Of a stretch of 64,000 nt of DNA, positions 51,674 to 60,870 are shown piece by piece (the first letter of the stretch is position 1; each line of letters begins with the position of its first letter). A model generated the notes under the pieces. It had not been told where the DNA came from. It did no database searches and saw only the letters and a program-made list of their open reading frames with translations. The position numbers were made by a program, and so were the translations under genes. Origin of the DNA: Succiniclasticum ruminis DSM 9236 (GTDB taxonomy: Bacteria > Bacillota > Negativicutes > Acidaminococcales > Acidaminococcaceae); contig NZ_FONL01000009.1 of assembly GCF_900112895.1 (NCBI RefSeq), positions 1-64,000 of the forward strand. Direction: 5' to 3'.

Positions 51674-54600
51674 GTTTTCATTAACACCGTCTCAGGACAG
51701 GGCGATTCACTGCATCGATACCAATGTGGCGGTGTCGGCAGGCGCCGGCAGCGGTAAAACAAGGGTGCTGGTGCAGCGCTTTCTCTACATCCTCGGTCTG
51801 GGGCTCCGGCCGCCGGCAGACACGGTGCTGCCCCGGGAGATCCTGGCCGTAACCTTTACCCGGAAGGCTGCCGCTGAAATGCGCGACAGGATACGTGACG
51901 AAATAGAAATAATCTGCAAAGATTGTCAGGAGGAGACGCAACGGATCTACTGGAAGCGACAGCTGAAAGACCTGACCCATGCCCAGATTGGCACGATACA
52001 CGGCCTGTGCAGCAGTCTCCTGCGGGCCAACCCGGTGGAAAGCGACCTGGATCCTGCATTTACGGTGCTGGAAGAACGGGATCATAACGATTTTCTGGTA
52101 ACGGAAGTCAGAAACCATCTTCGTCGTCTGCTGCATGAACAGAATCAGGCGGCGGCGCTTCTCTGTGACGAATACGGAAGCCGCAGCCTGCAGGAACAGA
52201 CCCTCAGTCTTTTGCAGAAAGGATTCTTCTTTGCCAGAGGCGGACTGACTGCAAAATACGACGAGGAACTGGCAAAGATAGTGCAGGAAGCCGGCCGTCT
52301 CCGTCATGTTGTAACTCCGGAGTTTCTGACAGCATGTACACCGGGTAACCGGAAAATACTGGAAAATAATGTAGATAATCTGCAGCATGCATTAGAGAAT
52401 CTTACAAAACAGGAAAACCTGGATTTTCTGCAGTCGTTATGCCAGGGACTAAGCAAAAGAGGCACGAATAAAGAGGAAATTGCCGCCTTAAAAACCGCTC
52501 TGGAACGTATCATCGCGTATCCTCTCTGCGTAAGATCCCGGTCACTGGCGCCGTCCTGGGAAGAATATCTCCTGGAGATGCGGGGATATCTGGACAAGAA
52601 ACTCCGGGAAGCCGGCCTGCTTTCGTTTGACGATCTGGAAGAGAAGGCCCTGGAACTTCTTGAACACCATCCTGATGTGCTGGCGAAGTGCAGAAGGCAG
52701 TTCCGGTACATCATGGTGGATGAATTCCAGGATACCAATGAGCGGCAGCGCCAGCTGGTTTACCTTTTGTGTGGCGGGAACAAAGATGAGCTGAAAGACC
52801 GCCGCCTCTTTGTAGTGGGGGACGCCAAACAGTCCATCTATCGGTTTCGCGGAGCCGACGTGGGCGTCTTTGCCAGAGTGCGCAACGAAATCGTGAAGAA
52901 TGGCGGGGAACTGATCCGCCTAAACGATAATTTCCGCACCGTGGAGCCGGTCCTTCAACTTTGCAACGACCTGTTCCCCGGCCTCATGGGCATCGATGAA
53001 GAAAAGGACGTATATTACGAGGCGTTAAAAGCTGTCCGTCACAGTGACTGCATACCGGAACTGTTTGTGCAGCATTATAAAGAGGACAATTCTGCGCCGA
53101 AAGCCGGCTTGGCGGAAGCCCGGCAGTCGGAAACCGCCTGGCTGGCAAACCGGCTGGCCGAACTGCACCGGGACGGGATCGCCTACGCCGACATGGCCGT
53201 CCTGTTACAGAACATGACCCATATTGCCGCTGTTACCGAAGCGCTGCAGAAACGGGCGGTTCCCTATGCCGTGACAGACGGCAGGGGCTTCTTTGAAAGG
53301 ACGGAGATCCGGGATCTGCTGAACCTGTTCCGTTTTGCCGTCAACCCCCATGACGACCTGAACCTGTCCGCTGTGCTCCGGTCTGTTTACATGGGCATTA
53401 GCGATACGCTGCTGACCCGTTTGCACATCGCTCTGGCGGAACTTAATATAGATAAGGCCGCGAAAAACGTGGCGGCCGTATCTCTGTGGGATTTCCTGCT
53501 ACAGGAACAAGGCAGGAACGGGGAAGATACAACGCTGGCCAGAGCGGTGGCGCTGCTGCGCCCCCTGCCTGCGTCTGCCGCTGTCATGAACCTGCCCGGT
53601 TTCTGCCGGGAGATTCGCGGGTTGCTGCATCCGGAAGCGATACTGGCCTTACAGGATAACGGGGAAGAGCAGCTGGCGAACCTGCGCAAGTTTTACCGGA
53701 TGGCACACGATTTTGCGGCGCAGAAACAGGGTACCGTGCAGGATTTTGCCGCGCGGCTTCAGCAACTGGCGGAAGCAAAGGACCGGGAGGCAGCCGCTAC
53801 GGTAGTGTCAGAGGGCGCAATCCAGCTGATGACCGTACATAAATCCAAAGGCCTGGAGTTCCCGGTGGTGGCCGTGCCGTTTCTGGACATTTCATCCCGG
53901 GCAGATAAGTCGCGTGCGGTCTGGCATCCGGCTCTGGGACTGGGCATTTCCGTGCGGAATCCGGAAGGATCCGTCACAGCGGGACCCCTGCTGAACAAGA
54001 TTAAAGACGCGAACGCAGAGAATAATCTGGAAGAGAAAAAACGTCTGCTGTACGTGGCCATGACCCGGGCCAAAGACCGGCTGATCCTGACGGGAAGTCT
54101 TAAAGAAATCAAGAAGGAGAAATCAGACGCAAAGAACTGGCTGAACTGGCTGAACCTGGGCCTGCCGAAAGATTATACCGGACTGAATCGCACTGATAAT
54201 AAGGTGAGTGCCACGGTTTCTGTGGAACAACAGGCGGCATCTGCCCCGCCGGAACGCATTTCGGACGGGGAGCTGTCAGGACTGTTGGAAAAGGCGGCAG
54301 CCCTGGACTCATTCGGCGGCAAAACCATGACAGAGTTTTCCGCTACTTCCCTGAGAGAATACGATCTCTGTCCCCGCCGTTACTATTACGGAGTCATCGA
54401 AAATATACCGCCTTCGGAAGAGCAGGTTCCGGACGCTTTGCCGGAACGAATAACCGATGAAAGACTTGCGGGGGAAAAACAGACTCCGGCAGAACTGCCG
54501 TCAACAAACCGCCAACAGGCGGGGAAAGTGTTACCGGCGGATGTGCTGGGAACCCTGGTCCACAAAGTATTGGAAAAATACGCAAGATGGCGAATGCAAA

Positions 54601-55271
54601 ATCAGTACGCTGACGACGGACAGGTATGGCATGATCTGTACGAAAACGCAGTCCGGGAAATCGCCGGCGGCCGTTTTGATCTGGCAGCGGAGGCAGAAGC
54701 CATGCTGGAGGCTTATCTGCATTCCGGGTTATATCAGTCCTTTGCCCGGCAGCAGCGGTTTGCGGAATACAGATTCCGGCTGCCCCTGCTGCAGGATGAC
54801 AGGTATACCTATACGGTCACCGGGATTATCGACGCCGTAGCGGAGCGGGAAAACGGAAACCTGGAAATCATCGATTACAAGTCGGGGAAACCGCCTCAGA
54901 AAACTGCTGAGGGAGAGATTGTCTCCCGGGGATACGCCTGGCAGCTGGCGCTGTACAAAATGGCGCTGGAACACACGCTGCGGATCAGGGAGAAGGCAGA
55001 CTCCGTAACCGGTGAGGAATCTTCGTCCGAAATCATTCACAAACCTTCTTCTAACGTTACGAAAGCCTCGCTGCATCTTAACGTTACGAAAGCCTCGCTG
55101 CACTATTTGCGGGACCGGAGCGAATGGACGCTGCCCGGTAAAGACTACCGGCAGGAGATTCTGAAGGTCTGCAGGGATATCGCGGAGAAGAAAACGGAAA
55201 AAGATTTCGCCATTAAGACGGAGAACTGTTTCCTGTGCCCCTTTGCCTACATGTGTAAAAAGGACGTCTGA
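51666..55271 (+). CDS. addA: AddA-type UvrD-like helicase/nuclease
   Basis: The 1201-residue helicase-nuclease subunit. Walker A is AGAGSGKTRVLVQRF, helicase motif II is MVDEFQDTN, with further motifs DAKQSIYRFRGAD and AMTRAKDRL. The C-terminal nuclease has IIDYKSGKPP. Unlike the classical Bacillus AddA, the nuclease also carries a cysteine set: one in YDLCPRRYYYG and C-xx-C-xxxxx-C in ENCFLCPFAYMC. A 27-bp tandem duplication lies near the end. Its start lies within the end of addB, so the two are translationally coupled. Confidence 0.92.
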   Translation: MAEFSLTPSQDRAIHCIDTNVAVSAGAGSGKTRVLVQRFLYILGLGLRPPADTVLPREILAVTFTRKAAAEMRDRIRDEIEIICKDCQEETQRIYWKRQLKDLTHAQIGTIHGLCSSLLRANPVESDLDPAFTVLEERDHNDFLVTEVRNHLRRLLHEQNQAAALLCDEYGSRSLQEQTLSLLQKGFFFARGGLTAKYDEELAKIVQEAGRLRHVVTPEFLTACTPGNRKILENNVDNLQHALENLTKQENLDFLQSLCQGLSKRGTNKEEIAALKTALERIIAYPLCVRSRSLAPSWEEYLLEMRGYLDKKLREAGLLSFDDLEEKALELLEHHPDVLAKCRRQFRYIMVDEFQDTNERQRQLVYLLCGGNKDELKDRRLFVVGDAKQSIYRFRGADVGVFARVRNEIVKNGGELIRLNDNFRTVEPVLQLCNDLFPGLMGIDEEKDVYYEALKAVRHSDCIPELFVQHYKEDNSAPKAGLAEARQSETAWLANRLAELHRDGIAYADMAVLLQNMTHIAAVTEALQKRAVPYAVTDGRGFFERTEIRDLLNLFRFAVNPHDDLNLSAVLRSVYMGISDTLLTRLHIALAELNIDKAAKNVAAVSLWDFLLQEQGRNGEDTTLARAVALLRPLPASAAVMNLPGFCREIRGLLHPEAILALQDNGEEQLANLRKFYRMAHDFAAQKQGTVQDFAARLQQLAEAKDREAAATVVSEGAIQLMTVHKSKGLEFPVVAVPFLDISSRADKSRAVWHPALGLGISVRNPEGSVTAGPLLNKIKDANAENNLEEKKRLLYVAMTRAKDRLILTGSLKEIKKEKSDAKNWLNWLNLGLPKDYTGLNRTDNKVSATVSVEQQAASAPPERISDGELSGLLEKAAALDSFGGKTMTEFSATSLREYDLCPRRYYYGVIENIPPSEEQVPDALPERITDERLAGEKQTPAELPSTNRQQAGKVLPADVLGTLVHKVLEKYARWRMQNQYADDGQVWHDLYENAVREIAGGRFDLAAEAEAMLEAYLHSGLYQSFARQQRFAEYRFRLPLLQDDRYTYTVTGIIDAVAERENGNLEIIDYKSGKPPQKTAEGEIVSRGYAWQLALYKMALEHTLRIREKADSVTGEESSSEIIHKPSSNVTKASLHLNVTKASLHYLRDRSEWTLPGKDYRQEILKVCRDIAEKKTEKDFAIKTENCFLCPFAYMCKKDV
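55052..55105 (+). repeat. 27-bp in-frame tandem duplication inside addA
   Basis: Two units (55052-55078 and 55079-55105) that start TAACGTTACGAAAGCCTCGC repeat the peptide NVTKASLH(L/Y). Only the last few bases differ, so the duplication is recent. Confidence 0.88.
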
Positions 55272-55394
55272 ACCGTTTACGAACAAGTTTAGCTGAAAAC
55301 GGACCTGGCGGACACTGATAAGGGAACCGTTTTTATACAGTTTGGAAATTTTTTGTTAAAACTTTAAGAAAAACGCCTTATACCATATAAAATG

Positions 55395-55403
55395 TGGTAC
55401 AAT
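55395..55403 (+). promoter_or_regulatory. Extended -10 promoter of the ireB operon
   Basis: TGG then TACAAT in an AT-rich gap. An imperfect palindrome (TACCATA at 55381, TGTGGTA at 55393) overlaps it. Confidence 0.45.
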
Positions 55404-55479
55404 ATATATGTGTAAGACTATATATATGGTTGGATACCATATCAAAGGCAAAAACAAAGCGGACACAACTCGTGCAATC

Positions 55480-55521
55480 ACGATAAGTGAAAGCACGAAA
55501 ATACAAATACGATAAGTGAAA
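55480..55521 (+). repeat. Direct repeat upstream of ireB
   Basis: ACGATAAGTGAAA occurs at 55480-55492 and 55509-55521, in the leader between the promoter and ireB. The repeat start-to-start distance is 29 bases, close to three helix turns, which would suit a regulator binding site. Confidence 0.45.
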
Positions 55522-55538
55522 AGACAGGAGTGATCAAT

Positions 55539-55796
55539 ATGGCTAACGTATCTCAGGAAACCATGATGTTTAAGAGAAACCGTGAAAAGGCACCGGTTGA
55601 ACAGACAATCCGTGAAGTCTGCGTGGCGCTGGAAGAAAAAGGCTACAACCCGAAAGACCAGCTGGTAGGCTATCTGCTGTCCGGCGATCCCACGTACATT
55701 ACAAGCCATAAAGATGCCCGCAACAAGCTGCGCCAGTATGAAAGATATGAACTGGTAGAAGCCTTGCTGGAAAGTTATCTGGCTTCCATTCGATAA
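55539..55796 (+). CDS. ireB: IreB family regulatory protein
   Basis: An 85-residue member of the IreB/UPF0297 (DUF965) family. In Enterococcus IreB is phosphorylated by the kinase IreK and affects cephalosporin tolerance. ATG 55539 is set by AGGAG eight bases upstream. The family pattern is complete: VEQTIREVCVALEEKGYNP and GYLLSGDPTYITSHKDARN. The order ireB, ruvX, DUF1292, mltG, U32 is conserved across Firmicutes; here an AsmA-like gene is inserted after ruvX. Confidence 0.93.
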   Translation: MANVSQETMMFKRNREKAPVEQTIREVCVALEEKGYNPKDQLVGYLLSGDPTYITSHKDARNKLRQYERYELVEALLESYLASIR

Positions 55797-55811
55797 CAGG
55801 CCGGTGAATAG

Positions 55812-56249
55812 ATGAGAAGTATGTCTCTGGATCTGGGCAGCCGTACCATCGGCGTGGCAGTCAGCGACCTGACCGGCCTGATTGCCAACGGGGTGGAAAC
55901 CATACGCAGGACATCTCCGGAACGGGATTTTTCCAGGATCGGTGAGCTTATCGCCGAATGGGAAGTCGGGGAAATCGTGCTGGGCTACCCGAAAAACATG
56001 AACGGGACTATCGGCGAACGGGCGAAGCTCTCTGAAGCCTTTGCGGAAGAGCTGCGCAGCCACTTTGCCGGTGTTGCTGTTGTATTATGGGATGAACGGC
56101 TTTCTACGGTAGCGGCGGAACGCGTACTCATCGATGCGGACCTGCAGCGGAAAAAACGGCGCAAAGTCATCGATATGATGGCCGCGGTGGTCATCCTCCA
56201 GAACTATCTGGACGGCAAAAACCTGCGCAGCCAAAAGTTCTCTCAATAA
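55812..56249 (+). CDS. ruvX: Putative pre-16S rRNA nuclease / Holliday junction resolvase YqgF
   Basis: A 145-residue RNase H-fold protein of the YqgF/RuvX family, involved in 16S rRNA 5' maturation and perhaps junction cleavage. Motifs are [15 protein letters not shown] near the start, [15 protein letters not shown], and [14 protein letters not shown]. It lies 15 bases after ireB. Confidence 0.93.
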   Translation: MRSMSLDLGSRTIGVAVSDLTGLIANGVETIRRTSPERDFSRIGELIAEWEVGEIVLGYPKNMNGTIGERAKLSEAFAEELRSHFAGVAVVLWDERLSTVAAERVLIDADLQRKKRRKVIDMMAAVVILQNYLDGKNLRSQKFSQ

Positions 56250-56265
56250 AACAAGGTGAAGAAAC

Positions 56266-57885
56266 GTGGAAAGAATTTCTTCAAAGAAAAGAATTATCAT
56301 GATGGGGGCTCTGGCAGTACTAATTGCCATTGCCCTTGTTATTAAATCAGGCGGCGGTGCGGCTTCACGCATGGCCGAGCAGATGTTGGCCCGGCAGAAC
56401 GTAGTAGCGGGTACGCTGACCTATGAAAAAATCAATGCCGGTTTTGCCGGCGATGTGGAAATCCGGAACCTTGTTTGGAAAGCGCCTAACGGTGACGTGA
56501 AGATGGAGATGCCATTGGCCACGGCTTCCGTTAATTTTTTTGATGCGCTGCGCAAGGGCGCCGGCGTTGGCGCCGTGACCAACATCGTCTTTAACAGGCC
56601 GAAGTTTTACGGGGTCTATGAAGAAGGCCAGGGGCTGGATCTGTTAAACCTGCTGAAGCTTGCGGGCCAGGAAAATGCACAGGAAGTGGGGAAAAAACCG
56701 GAACAACCGGATAACCCCACCGGTTTCCGGGGCCTGATCGAAGTAAAAGACGGCGAGCTGGATCTGGTATCCAACGGTAAGAAAGTCCGCCTGGACAAGA
56801 TCAATTCCCAGATGGCCTTTAAACAGTATCCGCTGCTGCGGGCCAGTGCCACGGGCAACAAAGAAAAATGCGACCTGGTCCTGAACATGGATTATGAAAA
56901 CGGTTCCGCCCGGGTGACCGGGGAAGCTAAAAACGCGCCGGTACCGGATGTGCTGGCCATGTATCCGGACATGAAACATATCAAGGTCACTGACGGTGTC
57001 GTTCCTACGGTAAAAATCGCGGCTTCCAAAGACCGGGGCGGGTGGCATATCCGTCTTGACGGGAAACCCCGCAACATGGCCGGCGAGTTCTTCGGTCTGC
57101 CTTTTACCGATGGGGAAGGAACCTTTACCGCCGACAGGGACATGGCTGAACTGCAGACGGTCCAGGCTAATGTAAAAGGCATGCCTGTGACCCTGCAGGG
57201 CACCATCAAAAGCGGCAGGGGAACGCCGCTTCCCCCTGTGTTCGACCTTTCTTTCTCGGCAAACAATTTCAAAACACAAGCGTTAAGCAAAGGATTGTAC
57301 CTGGACGATGCAAGCGTCGTATTCTCCGGTAAGGTGACCGGCACCGCCGTGGAACCGAAAATTGAAGGAACCTTCAGCTGCAATTATCTGTACGCGGCTC
57401 CGCTGCAAATGAACAGTCTCCACGGGAATTATGTCTGGAATGCCGGCAAACTGGTGCTGCATAAAGCCGAGGCCATGAGCGCCGGGGCAAAAGTTACCCT
57501 GGATGGTTTTCTAATTCCTGCAGCAGGGGACTATCAGTTCTCTCTGGTGGGAAACAATCTGGACGCGGCCCAGATGACAGATAACCGGATCACCGGGGTG
57601 TTGCGGATGAAGGCCAGGGTTGCCGGCACCGACAGGGCGGATTCCGCTGCAGGCAACGGAGCGTTCGCGTTGGAAAACGGACGGTATTACCACACGGAAG
57701 GCAACTTGCGGAGCGAAGAAGTGCGTTACATGGAAGGCAATATCGTCATCCTGAACGGGCAGTTTGGCACAAAAGACGCGGTGATGAAACTGGGGCGCAA
57801 CAAATACAGCATTGCGGTGGCCGCGGGAGATAAAGACGCAGCGGAGATCCGGATTGGGAAAAAACTGTCTTCTTCTTTGTTTTAA
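56266..57885 (+). CDS. AsmA-like envelope protein (copy 2)
   Basis: A 539-residue protein starting at GTG 56266 with AAGGTG seven bases ahead. It has one N-terminal membrane helix (about 11-28) and a long repetitive beta domain. Its opening, GTLTYEKINAGFAGDVEIRN then LVWKAPNGD, matches the paralog at 46931. AsmA-like proteins move lipid between the two membranes of diderm bacteria. A proline-rich gap lies around residues 140-150. It is inserted in an otherwise conserved Firmicute cell-wall operon. Confidence 0.68.
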   Translation: MERISSKKRIIMMGALAVLIAIALVIKSGGGAASRMAEQMLARQNVVAGTLTYEKINAGFAGDVEIRNLVWKAPNGDVKMEMPLATASVNFFDALRKGAGVGAVTNIVFNRPKFYGVYEEGQGLDLLNLLKLAGQENAQEVGKKPEQPDNPTGFRGLIEVKDGELDLVSNGKKVRLDKINSQMAFKQYPLLRASATGNKEKCDLVLNMDYENGSARVTGEAKNAPVPDVLAMYPDMKHIKVTDGVVPTVKIAASKDRGGWHIRLDGKPRNMAGEFFGLPFTDGEGTFTADRDMAELQTVQANVKGMPVTLQGTIKSGRGTPLPPVFDLSFSANNFKTQALSKGLYLDDASVVFSGKVTGTAVEPKIEGTFSCNYLYAAPLQMNSLHGNYVWNAGKLVLHKAEAMSAGAKVTLDGFLIPAAGDYQFSLVGNNLDAAQMTDNRITGVLRMKARVAGTDRADSAAGNGAFALENGRYYHTEGNLRSEEVRYMEGNIVILNGQFGTKDAVMKLGRNKYSIAVAAGDKDAAEIRIGKKLSSSLF

Positions 57886-57958
57886 GGCGGGTTAATTCCG
57901 CATGAATCATAAATCCATAATTTAGTATTAAGAAGTGTGAAAGATAAGGAGTACGATC

Positions 57959-58348
57959 ATGACAGAAAAAGATGTAGCGGAAGTAATGGAAGAAGAAACC
58001 ATTGAAACCTACGAATTTACGGATGATGACGGGCAGGATCATTGCTTTGTGGTAGAAAGCAAGTTCAAAGTCGGCAAGGACGACTTTGTCGCCCTGCTGG
58101 AAGTGGATCCGGCCATTTTCTCCGAAGAGGAAGAAGAGTGCGGCTGCGGTCATGACCATGCCCATGCACACGTCCATGACGAAGAGTGCGGCTGCGGACA
58201 CGACCATGAAGAAGAGGACGAGGACGAAGAACCCAACATCATCCTGGCGAAAATCGTGACAGATGCAAACGGGGATGTGGATATCCAGGTTCCCACCGAT
58301 GAAGAGTTTGAAAAAGCAAGGATTGCCTACGAAGCTTTAGACGCCTGA
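57959..58348 (+). CDS. DUF1292 protein with His/Cys-rich insert
   Basis: A 129-residue acidic protein of the DUF1292 (YrzB) family. The flanks are standard: YEFTDDDGQDHCFVVESKF and ending in DEEFEKARIAYEAL. In the middle (residues 61-83) lies a motif CGCGHDH, repeated at 77-83, with alternating His-Ala and an acidic run (EEEDEDEE) after it. Such a patch could bind several Zn, Ni or Cu ions. The insert is absent from ordinary YrzB as far as remembered. AAGGAG precedes the ATG. Function is unknown. Confidence 0.85.
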   Translation: MTEKDVAEVMEEETIETYEFTDDDGQDHCFVVESKFKVGKDDFVALLEVDPAIFSEEEEECGCGHDHAHAHVHDEECGCGHDHEEEDEDEEPNIILAKIVTDANGDVDIQVPTDEEFEKARIAYEALDA

Positions 58349-58371
58349 TTTAGTGTTGACGCCATATGTTG

Positions 58372-58413
58372 CGGAGCAGGAGATGCCTGAGGCAGGCATC
58401 ACGTTATGCTCCG
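58372..58413 (+). other. Two-tier hairpin upstream of mltG
   Basis: CGGAGCA (58372-58378) pairs with TGCTCCG (58407-58413), enclosing a second stem GATGCCTG/CAGGCATC. There is no T run, so it is more likely an mRNA processing or folding element than a terminator. Confidence 0.45.
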
Positions 58414-58449
58414 AAGGCATAGATAACAATTGAAACACCAACGGAGGTA

Positions 58450-59475
58450 ATGGATTTGTTTAAACGACTGATTCCATTATTGCTCGCCTTTACCTTAATG
58501 CTGGGACTGGGAGCCTACTGGCTGCTGTATTATACCGGCAACAACACGGAGTTCGCCAGGGGGCACCGCTACCTGGTTACCATTAAACCCGGAATGACCA
58601 CCGCGGATATTGCCGACCTGCTGCACAAGAAACATCTGGTGAAGACGCCGGAAGCCTTTCGCATGGAAGCGCGGCTGCGTGGTCTGGCCGGAAAGCTGGA
58701 AGCCGGCCGGTATGAAATTATCGGCGGTATGTCCAACAGCGAGATCGTAGATATCCTCTCCAAAGGACAGACCTACAGCGTCAAATTTTCGGTGCCGGAA
58801 GGGTTCAATGTAGTGAAGACCGGGCGCAAGCTGGAAGCGGAAGGCCTGGGAGACGCCAAGAAGTTTGAGGAAGCGGCCCGGAATTATACGCCCTATCCTT
58901 ACATGGAGACGAATAACCCGGACGTGATCTTCAAGGCAGAAGGTTTTATTTACCCCACAACCTACCACTTAGATCCGGACATGTCGGAAAAGGACATCCT
59001 GGCCCTCATGGTGAGGACCTTTAACGCGGAAATGAACAAAGAAAACATTCCCGCCCAGGCCCGGGAAAAGAACATGGGGCTGCGTGACCTAGTGAATCTG
59101 GCGGCCATGGTGGAACTGGAAGCGGTATTTCCGGAGGAGCAGTCCCGCATCGCCGGTGTGTTCCTGAAGCGTCTGCACATCTACATGCCCATACAGTCGG
59201 ACACGACAATCCAGTATCTGCTGGGCTCTCAGAAAGAAGAAGTAACCATAGCGGATACCAAAATCAAAAGTCCCTACAATACCTACCAGAATCCCGGACT
59301 GCCCCCGGGGCCCATCGCCTCGCCGGGCATGAGCGCCATTAAGGCCTGCCTGAATCCGGAAGCAACGGACTATCTGTATTTTGTGGCGGAGAAAGACGGC
59401 CATCACCGTTTCACCAAAACCTACGGGGAACACCTGAAGGCCATCGAAGACATACACAAAGACGACAATAAGTAA
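58450..59475 (+). CDS. mltG: Endolytic murein transglycosylase MltG
   Basis: A membrane-anchored lytic transglycosylase that cuts nascent glycan strands. One N-terminal helix (about 8-28) is followed by a LysM-like region (IKPGMTTADIADLLHKKHLV) and the YceG catalytic domain with EGFIYPTTY, LAAMVELEA holding the catalytic glutamate region, and GLPPGPIASPGMSAIKA. The length of 341 residues is normal. GGAGG is only two bases from ATG 58450 but eight bases from TTG 58456, so the TTG may be the real start. Confidence 0.94.
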   Translation: MDLFKRLIPLLLAFTLMLGLGAYWLLYYTGNNTEFARGHRYLVTIKPGMTTADIADLLHKKHLVKTPEAFRMEARLRGLAGKLEAGRYEIIGGMSNSEIVDILSKGQTYSVKFSVPEGFNVVKTGRKLEAEGLGDAKKFEEAARNYTPYPYMETNNPDVIFKAEGFIYPTTYHLDPDMSEKDILALMVRTFNAEMNKENIPAQAREKNMGLRDLVNLAAMVELEAVFPEEQSRIAGVFLKRLHIYMPIQSDTTIQYLLGSQKEEVTIADTKIKSPYNTYQNPGLPPGPIASPGMSAIKACLNPEATDYLYFVAEKDGHHRFTKTYGEHLKAIEDIHKDDNK

Positions 59476-59486
59476 GAAGGAACGAC

Positions 59487-60710
59487 ATGAGAAAGTTTCA
59501 GAAGCCGGAGCTGTTAGCTCCGGCAGGAAACATGGAAAAACTCCGCATGGCCCTGTTATATGGGGCTGACGCGGTGTATCTGGGGGGCAAACTTTTCGGG
59601 CTCCGTGCTTTTGCCAGCAACTTTTCGGCGGAAGAGATGAAGGAAGCCATCCGTTTTGCCCACAGTTTACAGAAAAAAGTTTATGTTACCGTAAATATTT
59701 TTGCCCATAACGAAGATATCAACGCGCTGCCGGATTACCTGCGCAGCCTGCAGGATACGGGGGCGGATGCCCTCTTGATATCGGATCTGGGGGTCTGGTC
59801 CGTGGCCCGGGAAGTTCTACCCGGCATGCCGCTGCACGTGAGCACCCAGGCGAACACCAGCAACTGGGCGGCCGTGAAAGCCTGGGAAAATCTGGGCGCC
59901 AGCCGTGTGGTGCTGGCCAGGGAGCTTTCTCTTGCGGAAATGAAAGAGATTGGCAGCAAAACAGACGTGGAACTGGAAGCCTTCGTGCACGGAGCCATGT
60001 GCATCTCCTATTCGGGGCGGTGCTGGCTCAGCAGTTACCTGACCGGCAGGGACGGGAACCGGGGCGCCTGCGCTCAGGTCTGCCGCTGGGAGTTTGGCCT
60101 GAGGGAGAAGAACCGGCCCGGAGAAGTCTACGACGTGGCCGGGGACGAACGGGGTACCTACATCATGAACTCCAAAGATTTATGCCTGCTGGCCTATCTG
60201 CCGGAACTGATGCAGGCGGGCATCGGCAGCTTTAAGATCGAAGGGCGGATGAAAAGCGCCCACTACGCCGCCAGCGTGGTCAGCGTATACCGGAGGGCCG
60301 TGGACGCCTGTTGGTCTGATCCGGAACATTACACTGTGAAACAGGAATGGCTGGACGAATTGGAAAAAGTTTCCCACCGGCCTTACACCACCGGTTTCGC
60401 CCTGGGCAAACCGGATGAAACCGCCCAGAATTATACCACATCCGCCTACCTGCAGAGCCACGAATTCACGGGGCTGGTACGCAGCTGGCAGCAGGGCAGG
60501 CTCACCGTAGAACAACGCAACAACATGAAAGCCGGGGAGACGCTGGAAGTGTTCCGCCCGGACGGCAGCCTGGGCACGCTGGTGCTGGAGGAAATGCGAA
60601 ACGAAGAAGGGGATGCCATTACGGTGGTGCCGCACCCGCAGATGGTCTTCACCTGCAAAGCGGAAGAAGAAATTCCGGTCAATGCGATACTGCGCCGAAG
60701 GATGTACTGA
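59487..60710 (+). CDS. U32 family peptidase
   Basis: A 407-residue protein of the U32 collagenase-like family. Motifs are ELLAPAGNMEKLRMALLYGA at the start, and the cysteine-bearing EAFVHGAMCISYSGRCWLSS and GACAQVCRW region, which in relatives such as RlhA/TrhP supports an iron-sulfur cluster and RNA hydroxylation. Actual peptidase activity is doubtful for this branch; tRNA or rRNA hydroxylation is an equal option. It lies 11 bases after mltG, as in many Firmicutes. Confidence 0.9.
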   Translation: MRKFQKPELLAPAGNMEKLRMALLYGADAVYLGGKLFGLRAFASNFSAEEMKEAIRFAHSLQKKVYVTVNIFAHNEDINALPDYLRSLQDTGADALLISDLGVWSVAREVLPGMPLHVSTQANTSNWAAVKAWENLGASRVVLARELSLAEMKEIGSKTDVELEAFVHGAMCISYSGRCWLSSYLTGRDGNRGACAQVCRWEFGLREKNRPGEVYDVAGDERGTYIMNSKDLCLLAYLPELMQAGIGSFKIEGRMKSAHYAASVVSVYRRAVDACWSDPEHYTVKQEWLDELEKVSHRPYTTGFALGKPDETAQNYTTSAYLQSHEFTGLVRSWQQGRLTVEQRNNMKAGETLEVFRPDGSLGTLVLEEMRNEEGDAITVVPHPQMVFTCKAEEEIPVNAILRRRMY

Positions 60711-60811
60711 CGGAATTACGGGATGCCGAGCCATAGGATTACCGCATTGCAAGTCAGGCTTTTTCCACCGCCGAATGCCCTAAATTTAGGGTGGCGCAAA
60801 TGCCGATAATA

Positions 60812-60820
60812 TGGTAAAAT
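60812..60820 (+). promoter_or_regulatory. Extended -10 promoter of the M24 peptidase gene
   Basis: TGG then TAAAAT, about 50 bases before the start codon. No clear -35. Confidence 0.5.
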
Positions 60821-60870
60821 TATCTATCATTAACGTAAAAGCTATATCGTAAAAGAAGGTATGAAAGGTT

